DNA from: Athripsodes cinereus
Taxonomy: Eukaryota > Arthropoda > Insecta > Trichoptera > Leptoceridae
Length of the DNA stretch: 64,000 nt
Reading direction: 5' to 3'
NCBI GenBank assembly: GCA_947579605.1
Contig: OX388316.1
Location: forward strand, 12,403,290 to 12,467,289
Made by a program: the position numbers and the translations under genes. The notes beneath the pieces were generated by a model that worked only from the letters and a program-made list of their open reading frames with translations, had not been told where the DNA came from and did not search any database. Shown here piece by piece: positions 36,981 through 47,079 of this stretch; position 1 is the first letter of the stretch; every line of letters starts with the position of its first letter.

Positions 36981-37256
36981 TGCAGTCATTATCCCACAAG
37001 TGGGGTAGCTGGCAGACACAAAAAGTACACAACTTTTATAATTAAAAAATATTTCTATATAAGTACTATATATTTCTATATATTTTCATAGAGAATGGAA
37101 AGCCTAAAATATATTGTCTATAGAAGTTAGCTGGTAAATGACAACTTGATGGTTTGATTTAATTTTAATTTGATTGGAGTAATTGTGTTGTTTGTTTTTG
37201 AAAAGACCAAATTAATGATGCTGAAGAATCAAGAGAGAGCGATAATATACTAAGGT

Positions 37257-37317
37257 GGATCAAGGCCTGTCCCAGAGCACGAGCCACGCTCAATACTGGG
37301 ACGGGTACTTTGATCAA
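37257..37317. repeat. Short inverted repeat
   Basis: GGATCAAGGCCTGTCCCAG and CTGGGACGGGTACTTTGATC form imperfect arms of about 20 bp around a 20-bp loop. Function unknown. Confidence 0.5.
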
Positions 37318-37369
37318 ATTAATCGATGACATATGTATTGTTATTTATTATTAGTATTATTATTAGTAT

Positions 37370-38123
37370 TATCCTGTGGGAGTGCCCAATGATGACGGAT
37401 GCGAGGGATGTAATGATTGATAGTCTGAGTGATGATACTCCGAGACCCGTTTGGTCTGGGGAATTAATGATTAGTCCGAGAAATTTCAGGGCCTTCTTGG
37501 AATTTACGGATGTCTGGGTGTCTCGGTGGGACCTTCTGCGTGAGCCGGGCTTACCCCCGGCTTACCTGGATGAGCTTGATGGTTGATTTTGCCTTGTGTG
37601 ATCGTGGCTGTCGCGAGCGAACTCGTTTCTTCGTCTTTTGTGCTGTCCTGTCTCCCTTGGTGGAGAGTCTTAGGTCTGGGAGGGATGTCCCTTGGGGAGG
37701 GAAGCGTGTCTGTGAAGACTCCAGTATCAGCGACCCTCGGGTTCACCGGCATGAATACCTAAAGAAGTTTCCGGACACCTCAACTCGGCTCTCTGCTCAT
37801 TTTTTATTTCTTTTAATTTTTATTTCTATTATTTTGTTTTGAGTATTGATTTGTTATCTAGGTTAAGGAAATGCCTTTATAAATATATTGTTAGTTTTTT
37901 TTTAAATAAATTATGAATGTATTTGCTTCTCTCGGCTAGAGGGACATCGAAGGAGTGTAGTCAAAAGATTCCACACACGGGGTTGTTTTTGGCCGGCCAG
38001 CCCCTCAGGCTGCCCACTATGGCGCCTCCGGTGTGGACAAACTTTGTGCAGTGTAGAATTCGGATAAATGGAAGTCCCCAGACTTCTGCGCTATCCGGGT
38101 GGTCGGTGGGTCTCCTTCAATGT
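37370..38123 (+). pseudogene. R1/I-like non-LTR retrotransposon, 5'-truncated: last codons plus 3' UTR
   Basis: The open frame from about 37370 to the TGA at 37584-37586 reads ILWECPMMTDARDVMIDSL, then FRAFLEFTDVWVSRWDLL. The H(I/V)LW-CP....R...L and NF..F.EF...W patterns are the C-terminal domain of R1/I/LOA-group polymerases after the RNase H or zinc-knuckle region. The 540-bp 3' UTR is GC-richer than its neighbours. AGTATTATTA-type sequence flanks both sides (about 37353-37368 and 38124-38136), a possible target duplication but in low-complexity DNA. The retained frame has no internal stop, so this is a truncated rather than heavily decayed copy. Confidence 0.7.
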
Positions 38124-38139
38124 AGTATTATTAGTAGGT

Positions 38140-40515
38140 AGGTATCTATTATGCTGTTTGATGTCAAAAACCTTATGAAACACCTTTTTAACATTTTGCT
38201 TTATATCTATTGACTAACATATTATTTAACTTAAACTTTTAGTTTTAAGGTAGACAATAAAAGAAAATTAACCAAATGAAGGGCTTATATTTTTTTAGTG
38301 AACACTCTTCTCCAGTAGTGCATACCTGCATAAGACTTTGAGAGTTTCGAAGATAACGGTGATTCTCTTTTGGCTACAGCATAGGTTCAGGGTAGTAAAA
38401 AGGACATAAAACACAAATATTCCATAATAATACATGCACAAGTATACATTATAATATGAAACATTACCATTCTAATAGTAGATTGAATAATATGATTATC
38501 GTTGTAAACGAAACCGTTTCACGATTGTTTTATAGCCCCATGATACTACTATCATGCAACCAAATTTAACTGCATGCATTTAATAATAATAAATAGCAGA
38601 AACTATCAGTTTGCAGTAAGAGTGATTGATGTAATTGCATAATATGACATTATTCTGTAAATTTTATGTGTTACTACCATTCTGTATACCTACACGAAGG
38701 AGTAATAAAATTTGTATAACTTGATACCTAATAATTTTCATTGTGTTAATTTTTCATATGGGTACTTTGTTATCATTCTCAATTTTAAAATGATTTTAAT
38801 TTTTCTAATCTAATTTATTTGCCTATATTAAAGTAAATTAAAATCGACACACCATAGTCTTAATAAAAAATACACGATTATATAGACAACACCTCCTTAA
38901 TTAGGAACTCTGGTTTCATTCAATTTTACACAGAATGTACGTGACCCAGGGCTAAGAGTGCTCGATTACGAAAACATAACGAGTTTTAGATTAATTGCTT
39001 GATCATGTAAGTATGTAGAGTAAATGCTGAAAGATGGACATGCAAACCAGAGCATATAAATATTGGATAAATTCTTCATAGATAAATGTCCATTGCTTTT
39101 TCCAGGGCCTTTAGTTAATTTCTGAACTTTAAATCTTTATTTTTCTAATTTTTATCTTCGTAAAGGCAAAAGGCAAATCAGTGATGATGCCAATCACAAA
39201 TAAAATGAAAACATATTTTTAAATAAAAGAAGAAAAAATAGAGACAAAAACTTTTTATACATGAGAAAAGATTAATGATATTCCTTACCTTTTATGGAAT
39301 TGGAAATTAAAACCTTAAATATTTTGTATCGTTTATTGCATTTTATATCAAGGTTATACGAATGATCAAAATTAAAATGTGACACATTTTGAATTGTGAT
39401 TTCCGTTTTAATTACAAGTTGCTCGCATTTCACAGCAACACTTGTGCCATAAGCACGATTGTAATTATCATTATAGCATTATTAAAACGAAGGTTTTATA
39501 ATTATTGCTTATCAATCTGACAGAAGAAAATTAAAATTATTCAACTACCCACTTTTGTATTGGACACACATTGACTCATGTTATTCTAGAGATGAAAAAG
39601 ATACAATCAATTTTTTTTTACGTAACATCGATACATTTACTTGTATGTCAGTAGACAATTCATCGATAAGATAAATAACATCACATACCTTTATTTATGT
39701 ACACATCTAAAAAAACTTATTCATGGTTAACTACGAAATAGTACTAAAAACATATTATTAGTTATCTAAAAGTATGTTTACAAGGAAGAATGTGAATATG
39801 TAAATTATATAAAAAAGTAAGAATATGAACGGTGTTTTATTTTATTAAAAATATATAATTTCATTTCCATCAAACTTTTAGGTGAAATCTCGTATTTTAA
39901 AAAAAAATATTCGTATAATAATGGGAATGATCAAATCCAAATTTATGCTGTTTTTAATTTATATATTTTTTATTATAGAAGAAGTTTTCTATATTATTAT
40001 GCATATACGTTTCGATATTTCATCGGTAAACCATCCAATATCCGTTTTAGAAATACGGCAATATGTCTTTAGTGTACCTACCTACCTACTAAATATTTCG
40101 ATATATCGATGTTTTTCGAATGCATATTAACATCACTATATTGACTGCTACTTTGAATTGTGATTATTTGCAATTTTATCATTACTACACTTTGCAACTC
40201 TTGTCAAGTTATTCAAGGACGTTCTGTAAACAATTATTATTATCTTTCAAGTCTTAAACAATGTTAACAATTATCTTGGCACTGTTCACAATATAAAAGT
40301 AGATAGTGATAATAATAAATTTAATTCGCACACATTAATTATAATAATTGTTAATAATAAAAATAGCATAACATTATGGTCGGATCAGAGTCCTGCATTA
40401 AACAATTTGAAATTTAATGATTACATCCCTGATATCTACAATGTATAATCGAATTAAAAATAAGTGCTTAAGAAAGCACCTGTGTAATTTAAAGTACATA
40501 GGTACGTGTTCTTTT
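38140..40515. other. AT-rich noncoding DNA
   Basis: No gene or clear repeat. The 82-codon frame at 39882-40130 is strongly I/F/Y/M-rich and looks accidental. Confidence 0.5.
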
Positions 40516-40518
40516 GTA

Positions 40519-40550
40519 ATAAATAAATAAATAAATAAATAATAAATAAA
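40519..40550 (-). repeat. (ATTT)n 3' tail of the non-LTR element
   Basis: Plus-strand AATAAATAAATAAATAAATA run directly abutting the element's 3' end; probably the priming microsatellite generated at insertion. Confidence 0.8.
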
Positions 40551-40552
40551 GC

Positions 40553-40558
40553 TTTATT
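40553..40558 (-). promoter_or_regulatory. Polyadenylation signal AATAAA
   Basis: TTTATT on the plus strand gives AATAAA on the minus strand, within about 10 bases of the (ATTT)n tail, as expected for the element's transcript end. Confidence 0.6.
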
Positions 40559-40910
40559 GGCATCAATATTTATAATGTGTACATGTTTTTTGTTCCAATA
40601 AACTACCAAAAGGCGGGCTTATCGCATATGCGATTTCTTCCAGCCAACCCGAAAAAATAAAATAATAAATAAATAAAAATAAAACAATAGAAAAAACATA
40701 TAGATAAAAGTAAATAAAAACAAGATGCTAAAAAAAACTACAAATGAGATATATAATAAAAACAAGATAAAATATAAAAAGCACACATACAACAAGAATA
40801 GGAAGGGAAGGGGAAAGGGGAAAAGGAGAGGATCTGCTCGGCGTAATTATTACGTGAAAGTTTAAAAAGTAAAAAAAAAAAAAAAAGAATTCGAAAAATG
40901 TGTATGAAGA

Positions 40911-43865
40911 CTAGAGACAATTAATTTGTTTACGAAATGAATATAATGTTGAAGAAGTACGAACCTTATGTGGGAGTCTGTTCCAAAGCCTCGCACCATG
41001 AACAGTAAATGAATCCGTATAAAAACTAGAATGATGAGGTGGGATGGATAGAAGATTATTTGTAGCTGAACGAAGTGACAAACCGTGTGATTGTAAGAAG
41101 ACAAATCTTTCCTTTAGATAAGAGGGTGTGACTGGATCGAAGAGAATTTTAAAAAGAAGAGAGAGAATATGAACATCTCTACGCTGGGCTATTGTCTTCC
41201 AGCCAAGGCGCTGCCGGAATTCAGAAATGTGATCACGCTTTTTTAGACCAAAGATATACCGAATACATGAATTCTGGAGACGTTCCAGCTTATTCAGCGC
41301 CTCAACTGAGAGATCTAAGTAGCATACATCTGCATAGTCAAATATAGGATGAATTAAGGATTGAACGAGAAGTTTTTTTGTGTCAATAGGAAGAAAGTTT
41401 TGAAGTCTTTTAAGCGAATGTAAAGAAGCAAATACCCTTTTACTGACTTCATTAATCTGCCTCCACCAGGACAACCTATTATCAAAGTATATACCTAAAT
41501 TTTTGACTGTATCAGCGAAGGGAATAATGGAATCGTTTAAGATCAAAGATGGCAAAGGGGCGAGATTTAGAGACGTCAAAAGCCTGGAACTACCTATAAT
41601 GATTGCTTGGGACTTTGAAGGATTAACAAGTAGTCCATGCTCCCTACACCACGAACTAATATATTGGAGGTTTTGGTTCATGATTTGAAAAGAAGAAACA
41701 ATGTTATCAAGATCAAAATGAATATAGAGTTGGAGATCATCTGCGTAAAGATGGTAGGATCCACAAAGCTGGTGAGTGATAGTATTAATGAAGACTGAGA
41801 AAAGCAAAGGAGAAAGAATTCCGCCCTGCGGTACACCTGCCCGCAAATCAGTCCAGTTGGAGGTTTGAGTTGATAAACACACTCTCTGCCTTCTACCTCT
41901 GAGGTATGAGTTTAACCATTCCAAGGCACCTCCTTTAATATTGAGAGACTCCAATCGAGCCAAAAGAAGATCATAATCAACACAGTTAAAAGCGTTACTA
42001 AAATCTAGCAACGTCAGCAAAGTAAGTTTCCTCCCTTCCATAGCGAACCTTATATCTTCTGAAATTTTAAGCAGGGCAGTAGCTGTACTATGGCCCTTAC
42101 GAAAGCCGGACTGAAATCGATCCAGAGAGTTGTGAGATAGAAGATAGTCATTAAGTTGTTGATAAATTAACTTTTCCATTATTTTAGATAGGAAGGGTAG
42201 GACTGAAATAGGCCTAAAATCCTTGGCCGAAGATGGGGAACCAACCTTGGCCAACGGAATTATATTTGCCGTCTTCCACTCAGATGGGAAAACAGATGTG
42301 GATATTGAGGAGTTAATTATGAATGTTATAACAGGCAAAACATAATCCATAAGCAGAGTGATCATCTTGAAACTTATCCCATCATAACCGACAGCAGTAG
42401 ACTTCACCGCAGAGAAGGACTTTCGCACTTCTTCCAAGGTTATTAATCTAAAATCAAATGGTTCAAAATCATGCGTACAATTCTTTATTTTATTTAAAGA
42501 GAGTTGTTTAATAACAGGATCAATAACGACAGGTAATGAAGAAAAGTGAAGATTCAGCTCATCGAGGCTAACCGCAACCGAGCCAACAGTGCCACCTTGT
42601 TTACCCAAACCATGCTGCTTTAGAAATTTCCAAGTCTTATTTGGTGTGGATGAAGAAACATTATTGAAAAAATATTCCTTTTTAGATTTACGACACAATT
42701 TAGAGCAGTGCCCTCTTAGCAGTTTGTAAGTTTCCCATTTTTTGAGGCACTTTGTCTTATTGAATTTAGCTTTTGCTCTGTCCCGTTTATTCATAAGTTT
42801 TTTAATGTTATCTGTTAGCCATGGTGCCGGAGGACGCCTCAGTGGAACAGTTATAACCGGAGCATGTTTGTCAAACAAATTAATGATTTCATGATTAAAC
42901 TCCTCCACCATGACGTTCACGTCAGCCGCGGTGTAAATATTTTGCCAGTTTATTTGCTCAGCATCATCTTTTAAGCTAGCAATGTCTAATCGACGAAAAT
43001 TGCGAAACGAGTGAAGTCTAGACTTTATTTTAGGAAGTTTAACTTTGTAAGAGAGATAAATCAAATCATGACACGAAAAACCAGAAGCTGTCAATTGTCC
43101 ATGAGACTTGACATGATTCACTGAAGATGTTATCATAAGGTCTAACAGTGACTGCGAAGATCTTGTATGATGAGTAGAGCAGAGCGGCAATAAATGTAAG
43201 TCAATTGAATTTATTAAGTTCGATAATTTGTGGGCACGGTAATCATTTCTAATTAGGCAGGTGTTGAAGTCGCCCATAAGTATAGTATGAATATAGTTAT
43301 GAGTAAATGTCTCCAATAAGGTTTCGAGTTCAAGGAAATAGTTGCAGCATGGCGGACAATAGGCAACACCCAACAACACCCTAGAATGTAAAACACACAC
43401 CTCAATGAACAGGTACTCCATTCCCCCCACCACTCCTGCCTCAGTAGATGCGACAACCTTATAAGATAAATCATCACGCAGATAAATAGCAACGCCACCC
43501 CCAACACGATTGATTCGATCACAACGTATTAGATTGTATCCTGGAAGATCGAAAAGTGAAGATGGGAGAGTAGGCTTGAACCAGGATTCACTAACCAACA
43601 ATGCATGTAGAGGAACATCTGTAAAAGAAGCAAGCAACTCATCATAGTGGGCGGGTATACTCTGAGCATTGATATGACACACATTGAGAATAGACCTAGA
43701 ATTACAAAGAGATGACCGTAGTTGCTCAGAGAGTGACAGCAATGAGCTAGTCGAAGAGCTTTCAACCGATTGAAATGAATCAGAGAAGTTTGATTGAGCA
43801 GAGTAATGGGTGAGGGGAGAGGAAGGGAGGGAATAGAAGGAATCATTTTGAGGAGAAGTATTCAT
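40911..43865 (-). CDS. Endonuclease/reverse transcriptase polyprotein of a CR1/L2-like retrotransposon
   Basis: This 984-residue enzyme would nick target DNA and copy its own RNA into the break. Residues 1-55 are Ser-rich. Residues about 58-272 are the AP-like endonuclease: HINAQS (65-70), SESW (92-95), a GGGVAIYLR motif (122-130), YCPP (169-172), GDFN (198-201), LDLM (241-244) and a final SCHD (264-267) at the place of the usual SDH motif. Residues about 480-760 are the reverse transcriptase: PISVLPFLSKIMEK, a catalytic Asp in LLDFSNAF (619-626), AGVPQGGILSPLLF (676-689) and YADD (707-710). The C-terminus ends RLWNRLPHKVRTSSTLYSFR, a standard ending for the group. There is no stop or frameshift and the key acidic residues are present, so it may be active. 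The frame starts at ATG 43863-43865 and ends at TAG 40911-40913. Minus-strand frames within it are shadows. Confidence 0.95.
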   Translation of the reverse strand: MNTSPQNDSFYSLPSSPLTHYSAQSNFSDSFQSVESSSTSSLLSLSEQLRSSLCNSRSILNVCHINAQSIPAHYDELLASFTDVPLHALLVSESWFKPTLPSSLFDLPGYNLIRCDRINRVGGGVAIYLRDDLSYKVVASTEAGVVGGMEYLFIEVCVLHSRVLLGVAYCPPCCNYFLELETLLETFTHNYIHTILMGDFNTCLIRNDYRAHKLSNLINSIDLHLLPLCSTHHTRSSQSLLDLMITSSVNHVKSHGQLTASGFSCHDLIYLSYKVKLPKIKSRLHSFRNFRRLDIASLKDDAEQINWQNIYTAADVNVMVEEFNHEIINLFDKHAPVITVPLRRPPAPWLTDNIKKLMNKRDRAKAKFNKTKCLKKWETYKLLRGHCSKLCRKSKKEYFFNNVSSSTPNKTWKFLKQHGLGKQGGTVGSVAVSLDELNLHFSSLPVVIDPVIKQLSLNKIKNCTHDFEPFDFRLITLEEVRKSFSAVKSTAVGYDGISFKMITLLMDYVLPVITFIINSSISTSVFPSEWKTANIIPLAKVGSPSSAKDFRPISVLPFLSKIMEKLIYQQLNDYLLSHNSLDRFQSGFRKGHSTATALLKISEDIRFAMEGRKLTLLTLLDFSNAFNCVDYDLLLARLESLNIKGGALEWLNSYLRGRRQRVCLSTQTSNWTDLRAGVPQGGILSPLLFSVFINTITHQLCGSYHLYADDLQLYIHFDLDNIVSSFQIMNQNLQYISSWCREHGLLVNPSKSQAIIIGSSRLLTSLNLAPLPSLILNDSIIPFADTVKNLGIYFDNRLSWWRQINEVSKRVFASLHSLKRLQNFLPIDTKKLLVQSLIHPIFDYADVCYLDLSVEALNKLERLQNSCIRYIFGLKKRDHISEFRQRLGWKTIAQRRDVHILSLLFKILFDPVTPSYLKERFVFLQSHGLSLRSATNNLLSIPPHHSSFYTDSFTVHGARLWNRLPHKVRTSSTLYSFRKQINCL

Positions 43866-44284
43866 GTTATAATATGTGTGCTAAAAAATAATAAATAAAT
43901 AAATAAAAATAATATGTATAGAGTATAAACAAATAAAAATAATATGTACAAACTACACACAAATAAACCAGTATTATAAATATATATAGTAAACTATTAA
44001 ACTAACTTTTATCTAATAGTAAGTAAAAATAGTAAATAGAATAAAAGAAAAGCAAGTTATAAGCAAAAATAGAATAAAAGAAAAATCACACATTTTAATC
44101 ACGAGGCCGCATGAAGTGAAATAAAAGGGATTATTAAATGCCGTTAGGTAGATGAGCGGAATGAGTATAAATTACACAATATAGTAAGCGGCATCATGAT
44201 TAAGGATGATAATACACGTGTCAATGAGATATTGAACCGATTAAAATATACTAACTTCATGTAGGTAATAAATATCCAAATTGT

Positions 44285-44440
44285 ATTTATTCATCATCTT
44301 CTTCGCCCTCACCTTTGACCCATTTATTTGGGGTTGGCGCTCCTAGTCTTTATCCTCCAAGTCCTCCAATCCCCTGTATTCTCTGAACGCAGAAAAGCCT
44401 CCTTCAGGTCCAGGTGGTCACTGGTTTGCCTGAATTTATT
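44285..44440 (-). pseudogene. Reverse transcriptase 3' terminus, family A
   Basis: The minus strand reads DHLDLKEAFLRSENTGDWRT, then WRIKTRSANPK and stop, matching DLRETELCSEDAGDQRTWRM RTRRADPK at 17100-17180. Both are followed by a G-rich GGGCGAAGAAG end. A degraded 3' fragment, dead. Confidence 0.7.
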
Positions 44441-44461
44441 CATCATACGTACATCTTCTTC

Positions 44462-44545
44462 CCCTTGTCCTAGTTGGGTCGGGGGTCCATTGCGTCTAGG
44501 TACATCCTCCAGAGATCCCACTTTGAGATTGGAGTGGCCACTCCA
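44462..44545 (-). pseudogene. Reverse transcriptase 3' fragment, family B
   Basis: Same family as 20590-20705. Minus strand: GACTTGGTTTGGAGTGGCCA, GGATCTCTGGAGGATGTACC and AATGGACCCCCGACCCAACT. It directly precedes the family A fragment, so one remnant was probably inserted in or beside the other. Confidence 0.5.
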
Positions 44546-44581
44546 AACCAAGTCTTTCAAGACAAATGTATAAGATATTTA

Positions 44582-44640
44582 GAATAGGTGGTATACCTCA
44601 TCGTCTTTTGCAGATATTAAATTTCTCTAAATGTCTCTAT
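44582..44640 (-). repeat. Dispersed repeat X, central fragment
   Basis: AATAGGTGGTATACCTCATC followed by AAATTTCTCTAAATGTCTC; the central block of the family only. Confidence 0.5.
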
Positions 44641-44731
44641 GCCGGGTTCTCCACAGAACACGTACGGAATTCAAACTTCTTTTTTATAGAAAATTAAATG
44701 TCTGTTTTTGTACAAATCTATCCGTCTATAG

Positions 44732-44840
44732 GTACCATACTACCATCACAGCTTATCCCACAAATGGGGTAGTCAGTAGACTAACTGTATGTAATAAATA
44801 TGCCGATAACCCGTCTTGTACCAGGAAAAATATGCCAGCA
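44732..44840 (-). repeat. Dispersed repeat X, 3' portion
   Basis: CTACCATCACAGCTTATCCC, ACAAATGGGGTAGTCAGTAG and TGTAATAAATATGCCGATAA are the reverse complement of the family's 3' third. Confidence 0.75.
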
Positions 44841-44890
44841 AATTAATCTTTACTTAGTTTACTAATAAACTTTCTTTTTACACCAACATG

Positions 44891-44980
44891 ATTATTAAGA
44901 GACTTATGGTTTAGAACAATAAAAACAAAATATTTACACACTTTGTTTTTGTTGTTCTACGCCACAAGTCTCTTAATAAT
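44891..44980. repeat. Hairpin-forming inverted repeat (39-nt arms), precursor-microRNA-like
   Basis: The left arm ATTATTAAGAGACTTATGGT and onward pairs with the right arm ending CACAAGTCTCTTAATAAT, with about five mismatches and a 12-nt loop. The length, about 90 nt, and the short mismatches fit either a pre-miRNA or a tiny MITE. The sequence alone cannot decide. Confidence 0.7.
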
Positions 44981-45390
44981 AAATACATAATATCCTAACC
45001 ACAACAATGAAAAAAAAAACTTTATACCCAAGTATTTACAATATCCAAGTCGCGGTTGTGGCGTCTCTTTGGTTGGTTTATGATAGTATAATATGGCTAT
45101 AATCCGAGGCGGCTGCTGGATTGACTATTGGGGTGCGGTGGAATTATAAAAAATATATATGTCCACAAATAAAACGTCAATTTTATTTTTTGATTCACAT
45201 TCATGATGACAAATAAAGATGCGCTTTAAGAATACCAAGTTAAGAAAAGTTTAGAGATTAAAAATATTATTAAAAACATTAGTTAAAAATATTTTAGTAG
45301 GTAGGTACCTAGTAGAATCTTTTTTGAAATTAGATATAAAAGATATTCTATGCAATCACGATATCTGTCACGAGTGAATCATCCAGAAAA

Positions 45391-45552
45391 ATAGCTCCAT
45401 GTAATAAACATGCAGATAGCCCTCTCCGTGCCATAAAAAATAAATCAATCTGGATGGGTGGCATGCCTCATCGCTGAATTGTAGATGTAAATTTTCTTAA
45501 ACATAGGGTTTCGTATACTCAATTTTACAGGATATTCGAAAACTGACTAATA
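45391..45552 (-). repeat. Dispersed repeat X, copy
   Basis: TAGCTCCATGTAATAAACAT, GCAGATAGCCCTCTCCGTGC, GGATGGGTGGCATGCCTCAT and CGCTGAATTGTAGATGTAAA match the family in reverse order. Confidence 0.9.
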
Positions 45553-46583
45553 GAAATAGTGATGGGGACGAATAAAAGGTTCTCTCTTTTCCTGAAATAA
45601 TAATGGCTATGATATTATTATTGAATCAATAATGGGTGTGCATTTCATTAATGCTTCTAAGAAGGAACCGCAGCTGGTTAAAATATCAACATAATTAATT
45701 GTACAAGCTGTTTTTATGTAAAATTTGAGACGTGCCTTGGTCAGAGGTGTCATACCTAGGCAGTATTAAAATGTCTTACAGCTAACCAGGCGTGAAGTAT
45801 TGCTGAGGCTGATGACCGGATGCAACAGAATAGGAATAAGAAAAATAAAACAATGATGTAAAACAAATAACAATACCGCAGTATAAAAAGTATTAAGTAA
45901 TATTGTTGTACATATTTGAATATTGTGAACAATGGGGATTGTGGTTCTTGTTTATAATCACTTTGAGATTAATAAATTTGAATACTGGGAACGTATTTAG
46001 TTTTTGCTCAATTCCTTGAACACCCAGCGTATCTTTTTTCATACAATAATATCAGCTACCAACTACATAAATAATGTGTATCTGCCTCGATACTTTTAAA
46101 ACATGTTTTTGATAAAAGTTGGTATCTTTTATTCCTTTTCATTTAAGCAATTTTTTTTATCAATAATTTTGTAAGGTGATTGTTGAAAGAGTTTTCTAAA
46201 AGAAAGACGGTTCTGGAGTGACCACGTGGATGGTATGAGCAGTAACAGAATAGCCCACATCGCCGCGAACGAAACACCACTAGGTTGAAGATTGCCAGGA
46301 AGGCCAATTAAAAGACGAAAGGATAGATGGTCTTTAGCGTCGCAAGAGGAGTTAAATTCCGAACAAACAGGTCAATTATATGCTACAAGCATACGAAGAA
46401 GATTTTTTTTGATGTTTTCTAAAAAAAATGTTTAGACAGTAGTTCCAAAAATGGTATTTTGTTAAGATTTATTCGATAACTTTTCTGTTGTTTAACATGT
46501 ATTCTTAAAGAAAAATTTAGGTTTAAGATACGAATGTTTGAAAACCAATTGCGAGATATTTTATTATGGGAACTACAAAAAAA

Positions 46584-46629
46584 TCCCCACTTGTGGGATA
46601 TGCCGTGATGGTATAGATAGATAGATAGA
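46584..46629 (+). repeat. Dispersed repeat X, 3' terminal fragment with GATA tail
   Basis: CCCCACTTGTGGGATATGCC and GTGATGGTATAGATAGATAG. This shows the GATA-type terminal microsatellite most clearly. Confidence 0.8.
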
Positions 46630-46754
46630 ACTACAAAAAAAGTATTTAAGACAGGAAATTTTTGCTTATTGGATGAAAATAAAGATCATAATTGTGAATT
46701 TAGAACCAATAAATGGAGCATGCTTTAAAACTTAGAACAATTGATTATCATCAC

Positions 46755-47075
46755 CCTCATCACGCCGCTTCCCCTTTAGGGTAGGCAGAAAAGATTGAGC
46801 ACAACTTACTCCTACCCTTGCACACATCTTTCGCTTTCGACACTGTCATACAATTCCTCATGCATTCTCTTCTACTCGATGTCCACAACACATGTCCATC
46901 CCGAAGGATCTGGTTAATTTGATCTTTCCATTGAATCCTCAGATGACCGCGTTTCGTGTCAGCCATATTGTAACATATTCTTTGTCATTTTGTTTTTATT
47001 CATTCTTTCCCCATACCCAAACCATCGCTGTTTGTACACTTTAATTTTTGTTATTACCCAAGCTTTCTTTCCACA
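46755..47075 (-). pseudogene. Decayed reverse transcriptase C-terminus, family C
   Basis: The minus-strand frame 46760-46966 reads HLRIQWKDQINQILRDGHVL, RRECMRNCMTVSKAKDVCKG and SKLCSIFSAYPKGEAA. Upstream in other frames come WFGYGERMNKNKMTK-like residues. It parallels the copy at 62320-62610 residue for residue in its spacing, including the terminal SAYP segment. Confidence 0.75.
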
Positions 47076-47079
47076 AACT

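Larger units (their letters stand above)
40521..44230 (-). mobile_element. Near-complete CR1/L2-like (Jockey superfamily) non-LTR retrotransposon
   Basis: On the minus strand the order is an approximately 360-bp 5' untranslated region (5' edge approximate), a single 984-codon polymerase frame, an approximately 390-bp 3' untranslated region, an AATAAA signal and an (ATTT)n tail. A short microsatellite tail instead of poly(A) is typical of CR1-group elements. I see no convincing target duplication, also usual for this group. I see no separate upstream ORF1, so the element may be single-ORF or 5'-truncated. Confidence 0.85.

Noticed and set aside
36319..37091. 93- and 102-codon plus-strand frames
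   Set aside because: Y/N/K/I-rich with irregular pattern; the second overlaps a possible repeat X fragment (about 36981-37040).
37504..37842. 82- and 110-codon frames around the R1-like 3' UTR
   Set aside because: By-products of the GC-richer 3' UTR and of the polymerase C-terminus in another frame.
38990..39125. Third copy of polymerase 3' fragment family B on the minus strand
   Set aside because: Only TCCATTGCTTTTTCCAGG resembles the other two; too short to support.
40506..40550. CRISPR-like or satellite array
   Set aside because: Simple AAAT repeat explained as the retrotransposon tail; there are no spacers.
41503..43846. Frames overlapping the 984-codon polymerase (for example 41503-41688, 43253-43522, 43529-43846)
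   Set aside because: Shadows of the polymerase frame in other frames or on the other strand.
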